From contig CM060831.1 in assembly GCA_030762175.1 (NCBI GenBank), positions 31,509,001-31,573,000 of the forward strand: DNA of 64,000 nucleotides, read 5' to 3'. Within the stretch, counting starts at the first letter, position 1. Each line of letters begins with the position of its first letter. Shown here in pieces: positions 1-13,359 of this stretch. Origin of the DNA: Metallyticus violacea (taxonomy: Eukaryota; Arthropoda; Insecta; Mantodea; Metallyticidae). Under the pieces are notes generated by a model that saw nothing but the letters and a program-made list of their open reading frames with translations, did no database searches and was not told the DNA's origin. Made by a program: the position numbers and the translations under genes.

Positions 1-245
1 GAACATGTTTCACAGGCCATTGCCCGCATCATCAGCTGTGAGTTGATTGATGGATTATTGATGGTTGAATGGACTTGGTGTAGCTCTCGTGAACATTTTA
101 TGAACTTTTGGATTAATTTGTCTTCTGTTAGAATCTTTAAGTTCACAATCATATCTTCCTGTTTTTATAAAAAATTTTCCCATATCCACAGATCCAAAAG
201 TTTATCTGTGAATATCAGTAATTTGATTTCTGAAACACTTGGATG
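1..245 (-). mobile_element. Penelope-like element, 3' end fragment
   Basis: Read on the minus strand, broken frames give the C-terminal part of a PLE GIY-YIG endonuclease region (peptide pieces such as LIQKFIKC and ELHQVHSTINN). It is followed at the window edge by the hammerhead-like terminal motif. The DNA closely matches the plus-strand copy at about 1555-1695, so the two are inverted copies of one family. Frameshifts and stops show it is dead. The copy is cut by the left edge. Confidence 0.6.
2..35 (-). ncRNA. hammerhead-like motif 1 (PLE end)
   Basis: On the minus strand: CTGATGA, extra T, arm GCGGGC, loop AATG, arm GCCTGT, GAAAC, then ATGTTC. The arms pair with two G-T wobbles. The upstream bases CAG would form helix I, but its partner is cut off by the window edge. 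Confidence 0.5.
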
Positions 246-1079
246 ATGCTTTAAAATTATCAAACTTGCAAGATAGAGAAATTAAATTTACATCTGAAAC
301 AGAATTTGACAACATGATTCCTTTCCTTCACTTATTGTAAGAACAAGCAATCATTTGAAACTTGGAATATACAGAAGGGATATGCATACTGACAATTACA
401 TAAAAGCAAGTGGCTTCAATCCCACAGCACACAAAAACACAATGCAACAGCTTAGCATATATACTAGTTAATGTGTCCATGAATGAGTTTGAATACAATG
501 AAGAGGACTCACAGATAAAAACTAATGGATACAACAAGAAATGATTTACACAAAATCAAGAAATTAAAAAAAAATGAAGGTTAAAACAGGTTACAATATT
601 GACAGCAAAAATGAAACTACCATTTAAAAGAAATTTACTTATCATCCTTGGGCCACCAAAAAATTCCTGAAAATACTCAAGAGTTCAGTATCACTTTGTC
701 CCCAGTAAACAAATTCAGACTAAATATATCCAACACTTATGTATTCAACTTGTTTACACTAATGGAACTATATTTGGGAAAAAATTTTCAATCATAAAAA
801 TAAAGAAAACTTGATGAATTTTGATTTTTTACCTATGGATGGATTCAGCTAGTTCTTACTATAACCACCAGACATTGCCACAGGAGCATCCAGGTATCCA
901 GCCACCATTTCAAGTAACAGTAGTTGGTCAACAACTGAAGATAGAAGGGAGTACTCCAGACACATGTCTTAGTTTTATGTAATTAAGTGGAGTTTAGTGT
1001 AAACAAGTTGAATACATAAGTGCAGGATATATTACCTTCCAATGTCTACAGCTTCATAAGTACAATTTATTTAATCAGC
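246..1079. other. AT-rich stretch, no gene recognised
   Basis: Only short ORFs in several frames. A near-inverted pair of short segments, around 730-760 and 985-1015, shares the phrase for 'accttgtttacactaa'-like sequence. I see no coding or RNA feature. Confidence 0.4.
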
Positions 1080-1695
1080 CTACATAATCAACTCTGGTGA
1101 TAATGACACAATCACTAACAAGAAAAAGCCAGGAATCTATAAAATCAATTGCTTGGAATGCAACAAATTGAATATTAGCATAAAAAGAGCTTTGGAATTA
1201 GGCTAAAAGAGCACTGGGGAAACAACATGTAAATGCAGAGAGAAAAATCAGCAGTTGCACATCACTTTTGGAAAGATATACCTGATTTAGCAATGAAAAT
1301 AAAATTACTGAAATTCAAGCAGAACAGACATCCTTTGGGCAGATATAAAATATCATGTTCACTGTTAGTGGAGCCTATGTTAAGGTTATTTGCGTTAAGG
1401 GCCACCTAAGCTCTCATTGCGAAGGTGCAGCTGCCACAACCGGAAAAAGGATGAAAGAATCACCGAGAGTAATGGTTATATTTTTGAAGATAGGCTCTTT
1501 ACGTCTGGGAATATGGGGAAAAAAAAATTATGAAAAAAGATGAGCAAAAGGTTATGAACTTCAAGATCCCAACATATTAATCCAAAAATTCATAAAATGT
1601 CCACCAGAGCTATACCAAGTCCATCAAACCATCAATGAACATGGCAGTCAGCTCACAGCTGATGATACAGACATTGGCTTGTAAAACATGTTCTT
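1080..1695 (+). mobile_element. Penelope-like element, endonuclease fragment
   Basis: Plus-strand frames give a GIY-YIG style start (GIYKINCLECNK), then AVAHHFWKD, and later LIQKFIKCPPELYQVHQT. This is the order seen in the PLE at 36.4-37.3 kb. Stops and frameshifts interrupt it, and the YIG half of the motif is lost. The copy ends with a hammerhead-like motif at 1659-1693, as expected for a PLE 3' end. Confidence 0.65.
1659..1693 (+). ncRNA. hammerhead-like motif 2 (PLE end)
   Basis: CTGATGA, extra T, arm ACAGAC, loop ATTG, arm GCTTGT, then AAAAC and ATGTTC. One stem mismatch and GAAAC changed to AAAAC suggest an inactive copy. CAG lies just upstream, as in other copies. Confidence 0.4.
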
Positions 1696-2091
1696 TTTCA
1701 TTTAATGGTAAGTGGAATGTAAGAGTATTTAATTGACACAACAGAATACTCAATTAGATGTCTGTCCCATTCAAAAATCACATTCACTTAACGAATGAGC
1801 CTTCACTCTGTTATAAAACCCCAGCCAAATGAAACAAAAAGCATGTTCTTTTGCATTATCATGCAATACATCACAAGGATTTGTTTACACCAGAGATATA
1901 AAAAGGTGTAATATTTAGTAAGGATTTTTTTTATGTTGCATAAAGAAGGCCTCAGATAAACTATTAAAATGTTTCATTTGATGCTGCTGTTAAGCCATAA
2001 TTCTTATCTACAATATACAAAACTCTAAAGGAAAGATTTAAATTTACCAAAAGTTCAGGATAATCAAAATAAATATGTTTCCTCTACTCAC

Positions 2092-2309
2092 CAAGGTAGA
2101 CACATTGGTTTCAACTCAGTTACTTCTTCACCTTCCTTGTCTTCACGTGATGGATTAAGTAAACAATCCTTAAAAAATTTTCCTTGCACAATTCGCAGGA
2201 GAGCCCTTGCTTCTGCCTTGGAGCCAGTAATGCGAAATGCTGTGGGTAGATTTTCTTTAATTCTTGCTATGAATTGATTCCATTCTTCTTCTGGACAAAT
2301 TTTCTGTAG
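2092..2309 (-). CDS. NSUN2: NSUN2 coding exon 3
   Basis: Acceptor TTTTAG and donor GTGAGT. The exon starts LQKICPEEEW and ends with TG of a split tryptophan codon (CLPW). It contains the FRITG motif conserved in the family. The next exon would lie left of position 2092 on the minus strand; none was found in the window. Confidence 0.85.
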
Positions 2310-5300
2310 CTAAAATATGTGGGTAAGTACAGGAAGAAAGATCGGATTAGATAATAAGTATTTAAAATTGGATAACATTCAAACATTGCAGTGTGCATAC
2401 TTTTAGCACAAATACCAAGATACCTTTAGTGTATTTCTTATAACAGTGTTTAATGCCCATTTTTTCAATGTGTGGGTTTCCTCATTAAAGCAATTCTTTG
2501 TAAAAATTCATCTTAATACACTCAGGGACAAAAAAAACCCAGACACTTTTATATTTGCTTGTATATTGCAATATATTTGCTTGTTATAAAATAATATGGT
2601 AGGGATTTGTTGTAATGGAGACATGTATGCTATGTTGAATGTTTTCTTTTTTATAATCAAGTCACTGTAGCAGAATATTTCAATTATGCGTATAAAGTCT
2701 CAGATAAAGCAAATTTATCTTAACCATTTTGTGCTTCATTTTCATTATTTATTTATTTTTACATGTTTTGAATATAAGTAGGTTTGTCACATTTCACCTT
2801 AAAAAGTTTGACCTGAAGATGTGGTGGCTAAAGCTGTAGTCCTAAATGATGATGGAAACAGTGTACATTACATTAAAATGTAATGGATATGGCTAGATGC
2901 ATAATCCACAATGCCTTAAAACCATTTAGAGAGACCCTAGAATATACCAGAAGACCAGGTTTGGGTCATCCGAGAGCTACAAATCAAAATGAAGACAGGT
3001 ACATAGTGTTGACAGTTCTTAGGGAGTGCCATTTGCCAGCTATGACTGTAACTCAGCAATTTGTTAACATGAATGGATGCCCGATTTAGGCTAAAAAGGA
3101 TAGAAGAAGGTTGAAAGCAATTGAACTAATATCAATTATACCTGCAAGTGGTCCCAGTTTGCTCAGAATGCACTAAGTCAAAAGACTGCATTTTGCAAAT
3201 GATCAAGAGATTGGAGAAATGAACATTAGAGCTTTGTCGGTTCACAGACAAGTCCTGTTTCAATCTGCACTCACTTGATGGACGTGAAAGAGTTTGGAGA
3301 AAGAGGGGAGAACTATATGCACAATTTGACATTTACAAAAAGTTACCATTTGGACGTGGTAGAGTGATGATTTGGGCAGGAGTGTTTATGGATGCTTGCA
3401 CTGAATTAATTTTAATATAAATGGAAATCTAACAGCTGATAATCATATAAATAAATGTTTGGCCAATCATGTTGTACCATTTGGTCTATTTACAGGCTAC
3501 AATTTTTTTTTATTGCAAATGATCATAGGGATTGGAGAAATGAACAGTTCACAGATGACAGTTCTGTTCATATACGAGTGGTCAGAGATTATCTCCAAGA
3601 AGTGGAAATCCATGTTTTACTATGGCCAGCAACAAATCCTATCATAAATCCGCTTGGACACGTGGAAAACACAGGAATGGTATGTTAAGACAAGACTGCT
3701 GCTACCAGAAACTTTACAGGAGTTGAGGCCAGCATTTCTTGAAGAATGGGAGTATATTCAAGAAGCCATAGCTAACCTGATCAAAATCATGCATATATGG
3801 ATAAATTCAGTTATTCAGGCTAGAGAGGGGTGAGGTCCATTATTGAAATGCATTTTTAATGTTTCATGCACTGAAAAATGTACTCACAGTTAAAACAAAA
3901 CTTGTCATCATTTTATGCCCTTCATAACTTTCCTAACCAGTGTAAAGTTTTTGTTTCTATTGTTGTAATTTAAGGTGTTTAATGAATCAATCTTTTGTTT
4001 AAAGGTATTCTTTTATTTTAAAATAATTAAGAACAAAATATAATCAAATGTAAAAGTGTCTTTTTTTTTTTTTTTTGAGTGCATGATGTTGCTTTCTGTA
4101 ATGATGCTAAATTAGGTTTTCTTTTCACAAGGGCAGATCAAATATAAAACAAATTTGTTTTAAATTTTATTGAATCAATGCAAAATATGCTAATACAATC
4201 ACTTTTTATTTGCTTTTTTTTTTTCTTTTTACAAAGTATTCTAATTTGGAAACATTTTTTCCATTGAATTGGCAATTTTTTATTCCAATTCAAAGACAGG
4301 AGAAGGATGTGTTACCAGCCCTCAAATTGCAATAATCACTGTCCTCCTAATGCAATTTCTGAAATCTCTACATGCCTATCTGATTCAATAAAGTCATGAA
4401 CAGCAGAAGTGTTTTCTTCTGTGATGCTTGTTCGTGGTCAACTTTGTTTCCTATAACTTTCCATCTTGCCAGAATAATTTTATGCCAATCAAATAAACGT
4501 TTGGGTCTTTGAAAGGGTTTCTTCCATGAATTGTGCCTGGAGCATTATGATAATGACAATAGGTGTGACACTTTCAGGGTGTTAAATATATAGATCCTAA
4601 AATAACAAGCACTCCAAGAATAGTTGTATAAATTGTAAAAGTTAATGTAAGAGAATTATACACAAATAAAGCATAAACAAGGATAGGATAATATACAGCA
4701 ATATGATGGTCACCAATATACTAATATCCTGGAGTTGTGCGTAATGGGATCAGAATGTAAGCAAGCAACTCTAGAAAGAAAATATCTAATAAGTAAGATT
4801 AGCATTATTTTTATGTATTTTTAGATCTCATTTTGCAATGGAGTGATAAAGTATGTGTATTTGAATCCAGTATATTATGTAGTCCATTGGGTTATTTTCA
4901 ATACATTTCAATTTCAATAGTGGATAACTATGTGTTGTATAATAGATGGGTGTACCTTGTACCTTCTACTCACTCACCATGTTATCAACACACACTGCAT
5001 GTGAAGACATCCATACCATTGTCTACTCAAGAGCACAAATCTGTTTAATATAACAAATTATTATAGAGGGAATCACTCAAATTTCACTAATTTTGTTCCA
5101 CTTACTTGGATGTTTCAAAGGCTTCATCTTCAGCATCAAAGTGATTCCCTCAATAATAATTTATTTGTTATATTATACTATACTATATATTATATTATAC
5201 TATATTTCAATGTGAAAATTCCTGCTATTCAAAATTACAAATCTGTTTGTTCACTATCTGAGCTGCTAGATAACAGTTCTGGTTTACATTTGATCATCCC

Positions 5301-8300
5301 TTGTATATCCTTTTAAATCGCTCTTATACTTAAATGAATAAATTGTACTTACCAAGCTGTATACAATGGAGTGGTAATATATTAAACTTATTTATATTTT
5401 ATGTTAATAATATAAATGAGATGCATGGTCACACCATTTTCTTCTACCAAGAAAAATAGATAAATTCTGACAGTCATTCAGTCAGAAGCTACTATTTTAT
5501 TGTACTTTAAATCAGTTTTTATGAATTGTATTTTATAAATAAATTACTTATCTTTGTGTTAAGTGGTGGCCCCATGGTCAAGTGGTTAGATTGCTTGCCT
5601 CCCACTGATGCAGCCCAGGTTCGACCCCAGAGGCTGGTAGTGAAATTTCTGGCAAACAAAACAATGCTGGGCAGACTTTCTCTAGGTACTATGGTTTTCC
5701 CTGCCACTCATTCTACCATTACTCCATCTCCATGTCAGTCCTGGTGGTCTAGTGGTAACCATACTTGTCTCGTAAACCAGTTCAGGGTCGATGGATTTTT
5801 TTTGGACAAAAAATTTTCTAAGTATGGTTTCTTTCAGAAGGGAAGTAAAGCTGTAGGTCCCAGCTTTATGGCAGAAAAAAGAACCTGAAGCCTGAAAGAA
5901 GAGGCCTCTAAGCAAAATTTATCTGCTGTTTCACACCCTAAATTGAATGGGACACTGATGACCTGAGATGTTAAAGAGCATCCGTAAATAAAACAAATCA
6001 TCATTATTCATCTCCACCTCATCCCAAGTTCATGATCATTCACTGTAATATAGTCCACTGATTCTCAGTATGTGCATTTTAAATGGACTAAGCTATTAAC
6101 TCTGCTAATCATAAGCACAATGCCAATGTCTGGCCAAAAAGGAGATGGCATTAGAACTCACTACTCAACATCTTTATGTGAAGTATAGTGTATTATTATA
6201 GATAAAAGGCACTTTTGGATGATTTTTAGATCTTTAATGCATATTTTAAGTACATTCTCTGCCAATTTTATGTCAACAAAATCCTGGTTCTAGTATGCAA
6301 CCAATGCAATCATATTACAGCTCACCTTATAATACTTTTCAAATTCTGCATTGTATCTCACAATATCTTCATAAGGACGTCTAGGTGCCTTCTCATCCCA
6401 TTTATTCTGTAACATTACACAGAAATGCATAAACTGCAAATGCCAAAATACAAAACTAAGTTCTATAACAAATAGAAACAATCTTCATAATAGAATATCT
6501 TTGTCATCTGATGACAATCTGAAAAGCTATTCACATGAGAAATTACTTTGAAACTCTACTTTTCCCCATGCACTATGAAAATTATTGCATAATATATTTT
6601 AAATGTGCAAATGTAATCAAATTGGTATTTATAATGAACACACCACTACAATATTCTGGAAAACATAATAGATTCTTTTCTATTACACTGCCAAATGTAA
6701 GCATATTATACCTGTTTTAGGTTACTGATCAGGTGTACTAACGTCATCTGTTAATGTGATTTTGTATATAAATATTCTTTTGCTTTCATATTGACTTGTG
6801 CTATTAAATATAACACCCCTAGGCTAAGCTCATGTTAGAGAAACATTTGACAATAATGGATAAATGGTTATGTTAACACTAGAAAGAGCGTGAATACTTA
6901 TGTTACTTAAAAGTATTCAGTATTAGAAAATGCACATTCTTTAATAAAGTTACGTCTTATTACAAAATTCACTGCTTCGTGCAAAATATCTGATGTAATA
7001 GTATATCCTGACAAGCAGTGGAAGATTTCGATAAATAGATATTTCATTTGGCACCATAACAGGAAAGTAACAAAATATGTTTTAGTTACATAAATTCTTA
7101 ATATATTTGAATTATGTAACTTGATGCTTCTATAATATTGAAATGGAAGAATTACAAATTACACTTGAAATTTAAAAAGTAACACATAAATATGATGTAA
7201 GGGCTGACATGCACCAATTCCAGTATTCTATTTAATACTCACTACAGAATCATTGCCATTTGCATACTAGGTAACTGATACCTGCTTGTAAATAATCTAA
7301 GGAGGCACAATGTACCAATTTACATGTTTCACAGTGAGCAGGTGCTGGCAATGAACACACAGAAGAGCATGTTACCTTGAAGATGGTGAGTGTGACTAAA
7401 AAAAGCAATGACCAGTTCACAATTGAGCAATAATTGCTTCTTCATGTCTATTATTGCAGGTTGAATTATCCCAGATTAAAGTAAGATCTTTTAAACCATG
7501 TAACTTTGTTTGACAGGACTGCCAGGTGTGATACCAGTGTTGAAGAATACATTTCCACAAGAGAGGTTTCATATCTGACAAAGACTCAACAAGGTATTTG
7601 GATAATGTAAAATTGCAGATTTAGCTGTGTCAGTCTGCTCACTGCCTCAGATGCCTAAAAGGCTTGGCACCCATGCAAAACAAAATCATAATATTCCACA
7701 GACAACACATGTGTAACTCATTTTGGATTAATTGTTCTATGGGTAAGCACTAAGCATAATCTGGAGAATTTTAACAGCTCTTAAGAAATCAGTGCAGATA
7801 AGACAATTAGCAGCTCTACAGAAAAAATAGTTTAAGAGATTTATTATTCGCAAATAATTCTGCAGTAAATGTAGAGGCAAAGGGGTTAGAATTTATACAT
7901 AGAGGAGTTGTTATTAAAGGTAAAAACAACCTACTCCAATAGCAGTCTTAGAGCCATTAATGTTGTATCCTCTGCTTATTTAGAAAGTTATAAAAGAGCA
8001 TACAATACATTGATTGGAGAAGTAACTTTGTTATATAGCCTATGTAGTTCTACCCAGCATTGTAGGTTAGGTCTATATCCTGGATTTTAGTAAAGGGTGA
8101 ATAGCGGTGCATTGATATACTGGTGGTGTTAGTTCTTTCCCTGAAAAGAATTTGTTGAAATCAAACTCCTGGTATTGTATGCACTAATTTTTCAAAAGAG
8201 TAAAAGAAATGTTTGTAACAATTACAGAGGCAATTACATTATTATGTGCAGCATATAAAATAATACATTCAAAGATTATTACTAGAGTACCGATTTTATG

Positions 8301-8386
8301 TAATTACATATTTTAATGCTACATATTTATGCACAAACAAAAGGCAAATGTTGACGAGATGCACATGTAGGAATGTTGTGCATAAA

Positions 8387-8433
<47 letters not shown>

Positions 8434-11400
8434 ATTTTTTTAAATATTTCACACCATACTATATATTTTATCATTACTGCAGAATTATTATAAACTATTC
8501 AGTTTATTTTGCACTGCTACTTAATTATTAACACAGGAAAAGCAATTTAAATGCTATTTGTTCTACTCATTGGTGTTACATTCAAAGATAGATTGCAATA
8601 GTTTGAGGCTGCCCATAATGACTCATTTCAAACATTTTCCTTTCTTGTTCCCAAAACGCATCAGAATTTTAGCAGTCAATTGTTAACCATAATATCAGTC
8701 GCATCTTTGTTATCGTCCAAGCTGAAAACAAGGATTTCTATTGACAGTGCTTTCACAGTAGATGGTCCTGTTATTTGTGATAAACATATTGAGTGTAAGA
8801 TGAAATCTTAAATTGAACATTTACCAAACAATCTACATATTAAAAATTAACAATAGGTTTCTTCAAAGAAATAGATATTACTTACACAGTTGCAGGGACA
8901 GCCTACATCATCTAATAGTGAATTTTACAAAGAAATGTACATGACAATGGTTGTAGCAAACATATCCTGGAAAAAATTTCAGCTACGTGAATATATATAT
9001 TTCTGAAAAACTGCAACCGCAACATTCCAGACAAATCAACCCTCAGGAAGAATTACTTAAATTCTTGTTATGATGGCATCTTAGAAAAAATCAGAGCTGA
9101 CATTGGTGCTTCATATATATGGATTTCTGCTGATGAGACAACAGATACTTTTGGTCTTTTCATGGTGCATCAAACTATGGGCAAATTGGACTCTAAGGCT
9201 ACATCTAAACCCCATTTAATATCTGTAATAAGGAGGCAATAAATGGTTGACTTAAGATGCTATGGCCAGCTGGCATTGTAGAAGAGCTATTGTTGTAACA
9301 AATGTAGCTGCATGCATGTTGAAAGCACGGAAATCGCTTATTGTATTTTATCCAAACTTAGTGCATGTTACTTGTATGGCTCATACATTGCAACAAATGG
9401 CAGAGTATTAGATATATATTCCAGGAAGGAAATAGACTGATATCACTGAAAATATTATTGCTAGCACAATACTTCTGTATAAATATGCATCAGTGACTTC
9501 TTGTGATGTTTCTCTGCATATAAAAACGTCAGACAGAAGACTGTGCAGACCACAGAGCATTTGGAAAAGTTTATTACAATTCTGCATTCCCTTCTAATGT
9601 AACTTAAAAGCTTAATTGGAGGATGCTTGACTTTCAGTATTTTTGCATTTATTCTGGAATTCTAAAATTAAGTGTAATTTAATATTTGTAGCAGAAGTGA
9701 ACTGATTAACATAATCTTAATGTGATTAGCAGTAACTTTCTATTTTCTAGCACAGAAATCAAATATTTGATTTTACATATAATTGCTTTATTAAATATTT
9801 ATCTACATATTTAATATTTCAAATTGATATTACATAAAATTATGCTCTAATTATTACATGAAGACTAAATGCAATTAGTGAGTCTCTATTAAGCAAATAA
9901 CACTAAGCAATGGTCATTCATGCTCAGATGGAATCTTTGTTATGAAACAACAAATACAGAAACAAGAAGAAAATAATCTACCAATATGTATTTTTTTCTA
10001 CTAATTTCAAAAAGGCCCTCAATAGGATACTACAAACAAAGTTGTGGAACATGACAAACAGAGGCATTCCAGAACATTTGATACAAGCTATTAAAAGCTT
10101 TTATTTTAGGATTAGCGTATCTATTGACAAAGGAAGATTACTATGTAGAAACAATGTATGGACAAGCCAAAAGGCCAAACATGATGCCCTTTACTCCTGC
10201 ACTTTTTTAATGTTTACATTGATGATGTCATTTGTTGACAATGGCAAGATCAGTTTAATTAAATCTTTTAAAGCAGAAAATATAATTTTAAACACTATTT
10301 TATTTGTAGATTTTCATGCCTTGTTTAGAGAGACTGAAGACAAACTGACCATTGCAGTCACCAAATTAAATGAAACCATTGCCCATATAATATGAAAATT
10401 AAGATATCAAAAACAAAAAATATGGCATTCTTGGGAAAATACCACTTAAGGTGCAAAATTGTTATAAATGCAGACAACAAAAACAATTGGAACAGAATGT
10501 TTACACTGTTATACAAGTAGGATTGCTGCTAGCAACAGAAAAAAGGTGGGAGAGAATTTTTTCTCATGTGTTAGAATTTCCCACTACCTGTTTTTAAACA
10601 AATGGCCACAAAAATTTGATGCAATTGTGAATAAATAATTCATTTCCTGTTTTAACTGTTCAAGTAACCATACTTCTGTATGAACTGTCTTCCATGAGAG
10701 TTAAAAAAAACATACTACTACATACTGAAAAAATTGCGAACAATTGAGCACTTTAAGGAGAAACTGTACTTATAATCAGTTCATATTATATACACTATAG
10801 AGTGCAGGTACGTAAATGTTAGCCATTGCAGTTGGTGCAGTTTCAAATTACAAAACTTAAGTACCATGCATTTAATTAGTATTTTATTCAAATTTTTTGA
10901 TATGGATAATTGTGGTTCCACTGTATTTGTCTTCATTTATATGTAAATGAAATAAATATCAAGTGCATAAACTGCAATTTCACAGACACTGCTTCAGTAC
11001 AGAGTATACAGCAGTTTTAAGTGTGAACCCCTTTCTCTGTCATAACCTATTTCATTGTATGTATGTATTGTACATAACATATATTGATATATATAGCCCA
11101 TGAGATGAGCGAAAACTATAGGATATAAAACATGCCCAAAAAAACACAAATAATTAAGATGAAGTCCGAAATATTCATCTATACCCAATCGAAGATGTGA
11201 TATACTAAAAAATGCTTTAAGATAATTTTTGAACAATATGAATTTACGTGCATTTCCTAATAATTTAATTTTTTTGGATACACCATTATATATCTGATTT
11301 GCAGAATAGTAGGCACCCTTCTTGAAAATCTGTGAGCTAGCCTAAGCGTTGATTAGTTTTAATGATTACATCGTTCAACATTAAAATAACCAATCAACAA

Positions 11401-11489
11401 TTATTATTTTACCAAATACATACCTCTCGTGCACGACGTTTCTGCGCAAAATTTTTGTCCTTGTTTCTAAATTTCCTGGATTTTCCCAT
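2092..11489 (-). CDS. NSUN2: NSUN2-type tRNA (cytosine-5) methyltransferase, 5' part
   Basis: Three coding exons join in frame (22 codons, 27 codons, then 72 codons plus 2 nt). They match the N-terminal part of NSUN2, the nuclear SAM-dependent RNA m5C methyltransferase that modifies tRNAs and other RNAs. Visible landmarks are a basic start (MGKSRKF, KRRARE), PYEDIVRYNAEFEKYYK, EEEWNQFIARIKENLP, AFRITGSKAEA and a terminal CLPW that would continue into the WYP segment of the family. The catalytic methyltransferase core (SAM motifs and the two catalytic cysteines) lies off the left edge. The start codon is the first ATG of the reading frame, in a GCCATGG context. The gene is divergent from the NKAP-like gene and may share a promoter region with it. 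Introns of about 4-5 kb are full of transposon remnants. Family assignment is firm; the symbol is by homology only. Confidence 0.88.
2519..4081 (+). mobile_element. Tc1-like DNA transposon, decayed
   Basis: Terminal inverted repeats are visible: about 2519-2560 (cactcaggga ... agacactttta) against the reverse complement of about 4045-4081. Broken plus-strand frames give Tc1 transposase pieces in order: PRATNQNEDRYIVLTVLR, MTVTQQFVNMNG (helix-turn-helix part), RERVW, GRGSVMIWAGVF-like, INGNLTADNHI, NHVVPFGLF, RDYLQEVEIHVL and ELRPAFLEEWEYI. Many frameshifts and stops make it inactive. A short segment (FANDQEIGEMN near 3190 and MIIGIGEMNSSQ near 3510) appears twice, a sign of internal rearrangement. 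It lies in an intron of NSUN2. Confidence 0.85.
4300..4490 (-). mobile_element. possible mariner-type transposase fragment
   Basis: On the minus strand one frame reads TEENTSAVHDFIESDRHVEI then SEIALGG, which resembles the second helix-turn-helix of mariner transposases. It is short and broken. No inverted repeats were identified. Confidence 0.35.
5050..5172. repeat. small fold-back element with hammerhead-like core
   Basis: Inverted arms (aaattattatagagggaatc ... and ... gattccctcaataataattt) enclose a copy of the PLE-end motif on the minus strand. That motif is followed by the family tail containing CCAAGTAAGTGGAAC. The tail also occurs after motif 7 at 17385. Confidence 0.55.
5108..5134 (-). 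ncRNA. hammerhead-like motif 3, shortened
   Basis: CTGAAGA, T, GAAGCC, then TTTGAAACATCC. Helix II has lost its loop and most of one arm, so this copy is probably dead. The flanking tail confirms the family. Confidence 0.35.
5347..5395 (+). repeat. short repeat shared with the 17.4-kb insert
   Basis: The phrase around 'acaatggagtggtaatatat' recurs at 17440-17465 as the unpaired leader of the palindromic insert. It appears to be part of the same mobile family. Confidence 0.4.
5566..5733 (+). mobile_element. tRNA-derived SINE, family B
   Basis: The head has a tRNA-like A box (GGTCAAGTGGTTAG) and B box (AGGTTCGACCCC), about 35 bp apart. The body reads ttctctaggtactatggttttcc. It abuts directly a family A SINE. 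Pol III promoter boxes are visible, but the copy is mutated. Confidence 0.65.
5734..6005 (+). mobile_element. tRNA-derived SINE, family A
   Basis: The head tcctggtggtctagtggtaacc has a pol III A box. The body matches the copies at 16.7, 45.7 and 53 kb: taagtatggtt, gggaagtaaagc, gaggcctct, gatgacctgagatgttaaag. The tail is A-rich (ccgtaaataaaacaaatc). The B box is damaged. Orientation is plus, unlike the other copies in this window. Confidence 0.75.
6326..6406 (-). CDS. NSUN2: NSUN2 coding exon 2
   Basis: Exactly 27 codons, phase 0 at both ends, between acceptor TTACAG and donor GTGAGC. It encodes the segment ending NAEFEKYYK, equivalent to the human stretch ending KLFEHYYQ. Confidence 0.85.
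6407..8387. other. NSUN2 intron 1, AT-rich, no feature recognised
   Basis: Reading both strands gave no exon, RNA or recognisable transposon in this part of the intron. Confidence 0.4.
8392..8431. repeat. (ATT)n microsatellite
   Basis: About 13 uninterrupted ATT units. Confidence 0.95.
8990..9600 (+). pseudogene. hAT-like transposase fragment
   Basis: Frames with stops give STLRKNYLNSCYDGIL, then WISADETTDTFG, then after shifts KSLIVFYPNLVHVTCMAHTL. The 'STLRKNY...DETTD...HVTCAAH' order is typical of a hAT-superfamily transposase common in arthropods. D-E-T-T-D includes the first catalytic aspartate. It is heavily decayed. Related coding signal may begin near 8560, but I could not place ends or target duplications. 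Confidence 0.7.
9990..10440 (+). pseudogene. LINE reverse transcriptase fragment
   Basis: Pieces NFKKALNRILQTKLW, RGIPEHLIQAIKSFY, LFVDFHALFRETEDKL and AVTKLNET follow the order of a non-LTR reverse transcriptase palm. The catalytic FADD box has become FVDF, so the enzyme is dead. A 117-codon stretch (10042-10395) is still open. It lies in NSUN2 intron 1. Confidence 0.7.
10441..11423. other. NSUN2 intron 1, 5' part
   Basis: AT-rich. I see no exon or recognisable repeat. Confidence 0.4.
11424..11489 (-). CDS. NSUN2: NSUN2 coding exon 1
   Basis: 22 codons beginning MGKSRKFRNK and ending RRAREs basic tract without the s; donor GTATGT follows and the exon ends in phase 0. The lysine/arginine-rich start resembles the basic N terminus of NSUN2 proteins, which may serve in nuclear/nucleolar targeting (inference). 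Confidence 0.85.
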
Positions 11490-13300
<1,811 letters not shown>

Positions 13301-13347
13301 ATAATTTTATGTTTCAGAAACTACCTTAGTATCTATAATATACCCAT

Positions 13348-13359
13348 AATAAAAAAAAA
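13348..13359 (+). terminator. AATAAA followed by A9, NKAP 3' end
   Basis: AATAAA at 13348-13353 runs straight into a nine-A tract about 50 bp after the stop codon. It may be a poly(A) signal, or a fossil poly(A) tail if the gene is a retrocopy. Confidence 0.4.

Noticed and set aside
5526..5888. 120-codon ORF over 5.5-5.9 kb
   Set aside because: It runs across two SINEs; the open frame is a by-product.
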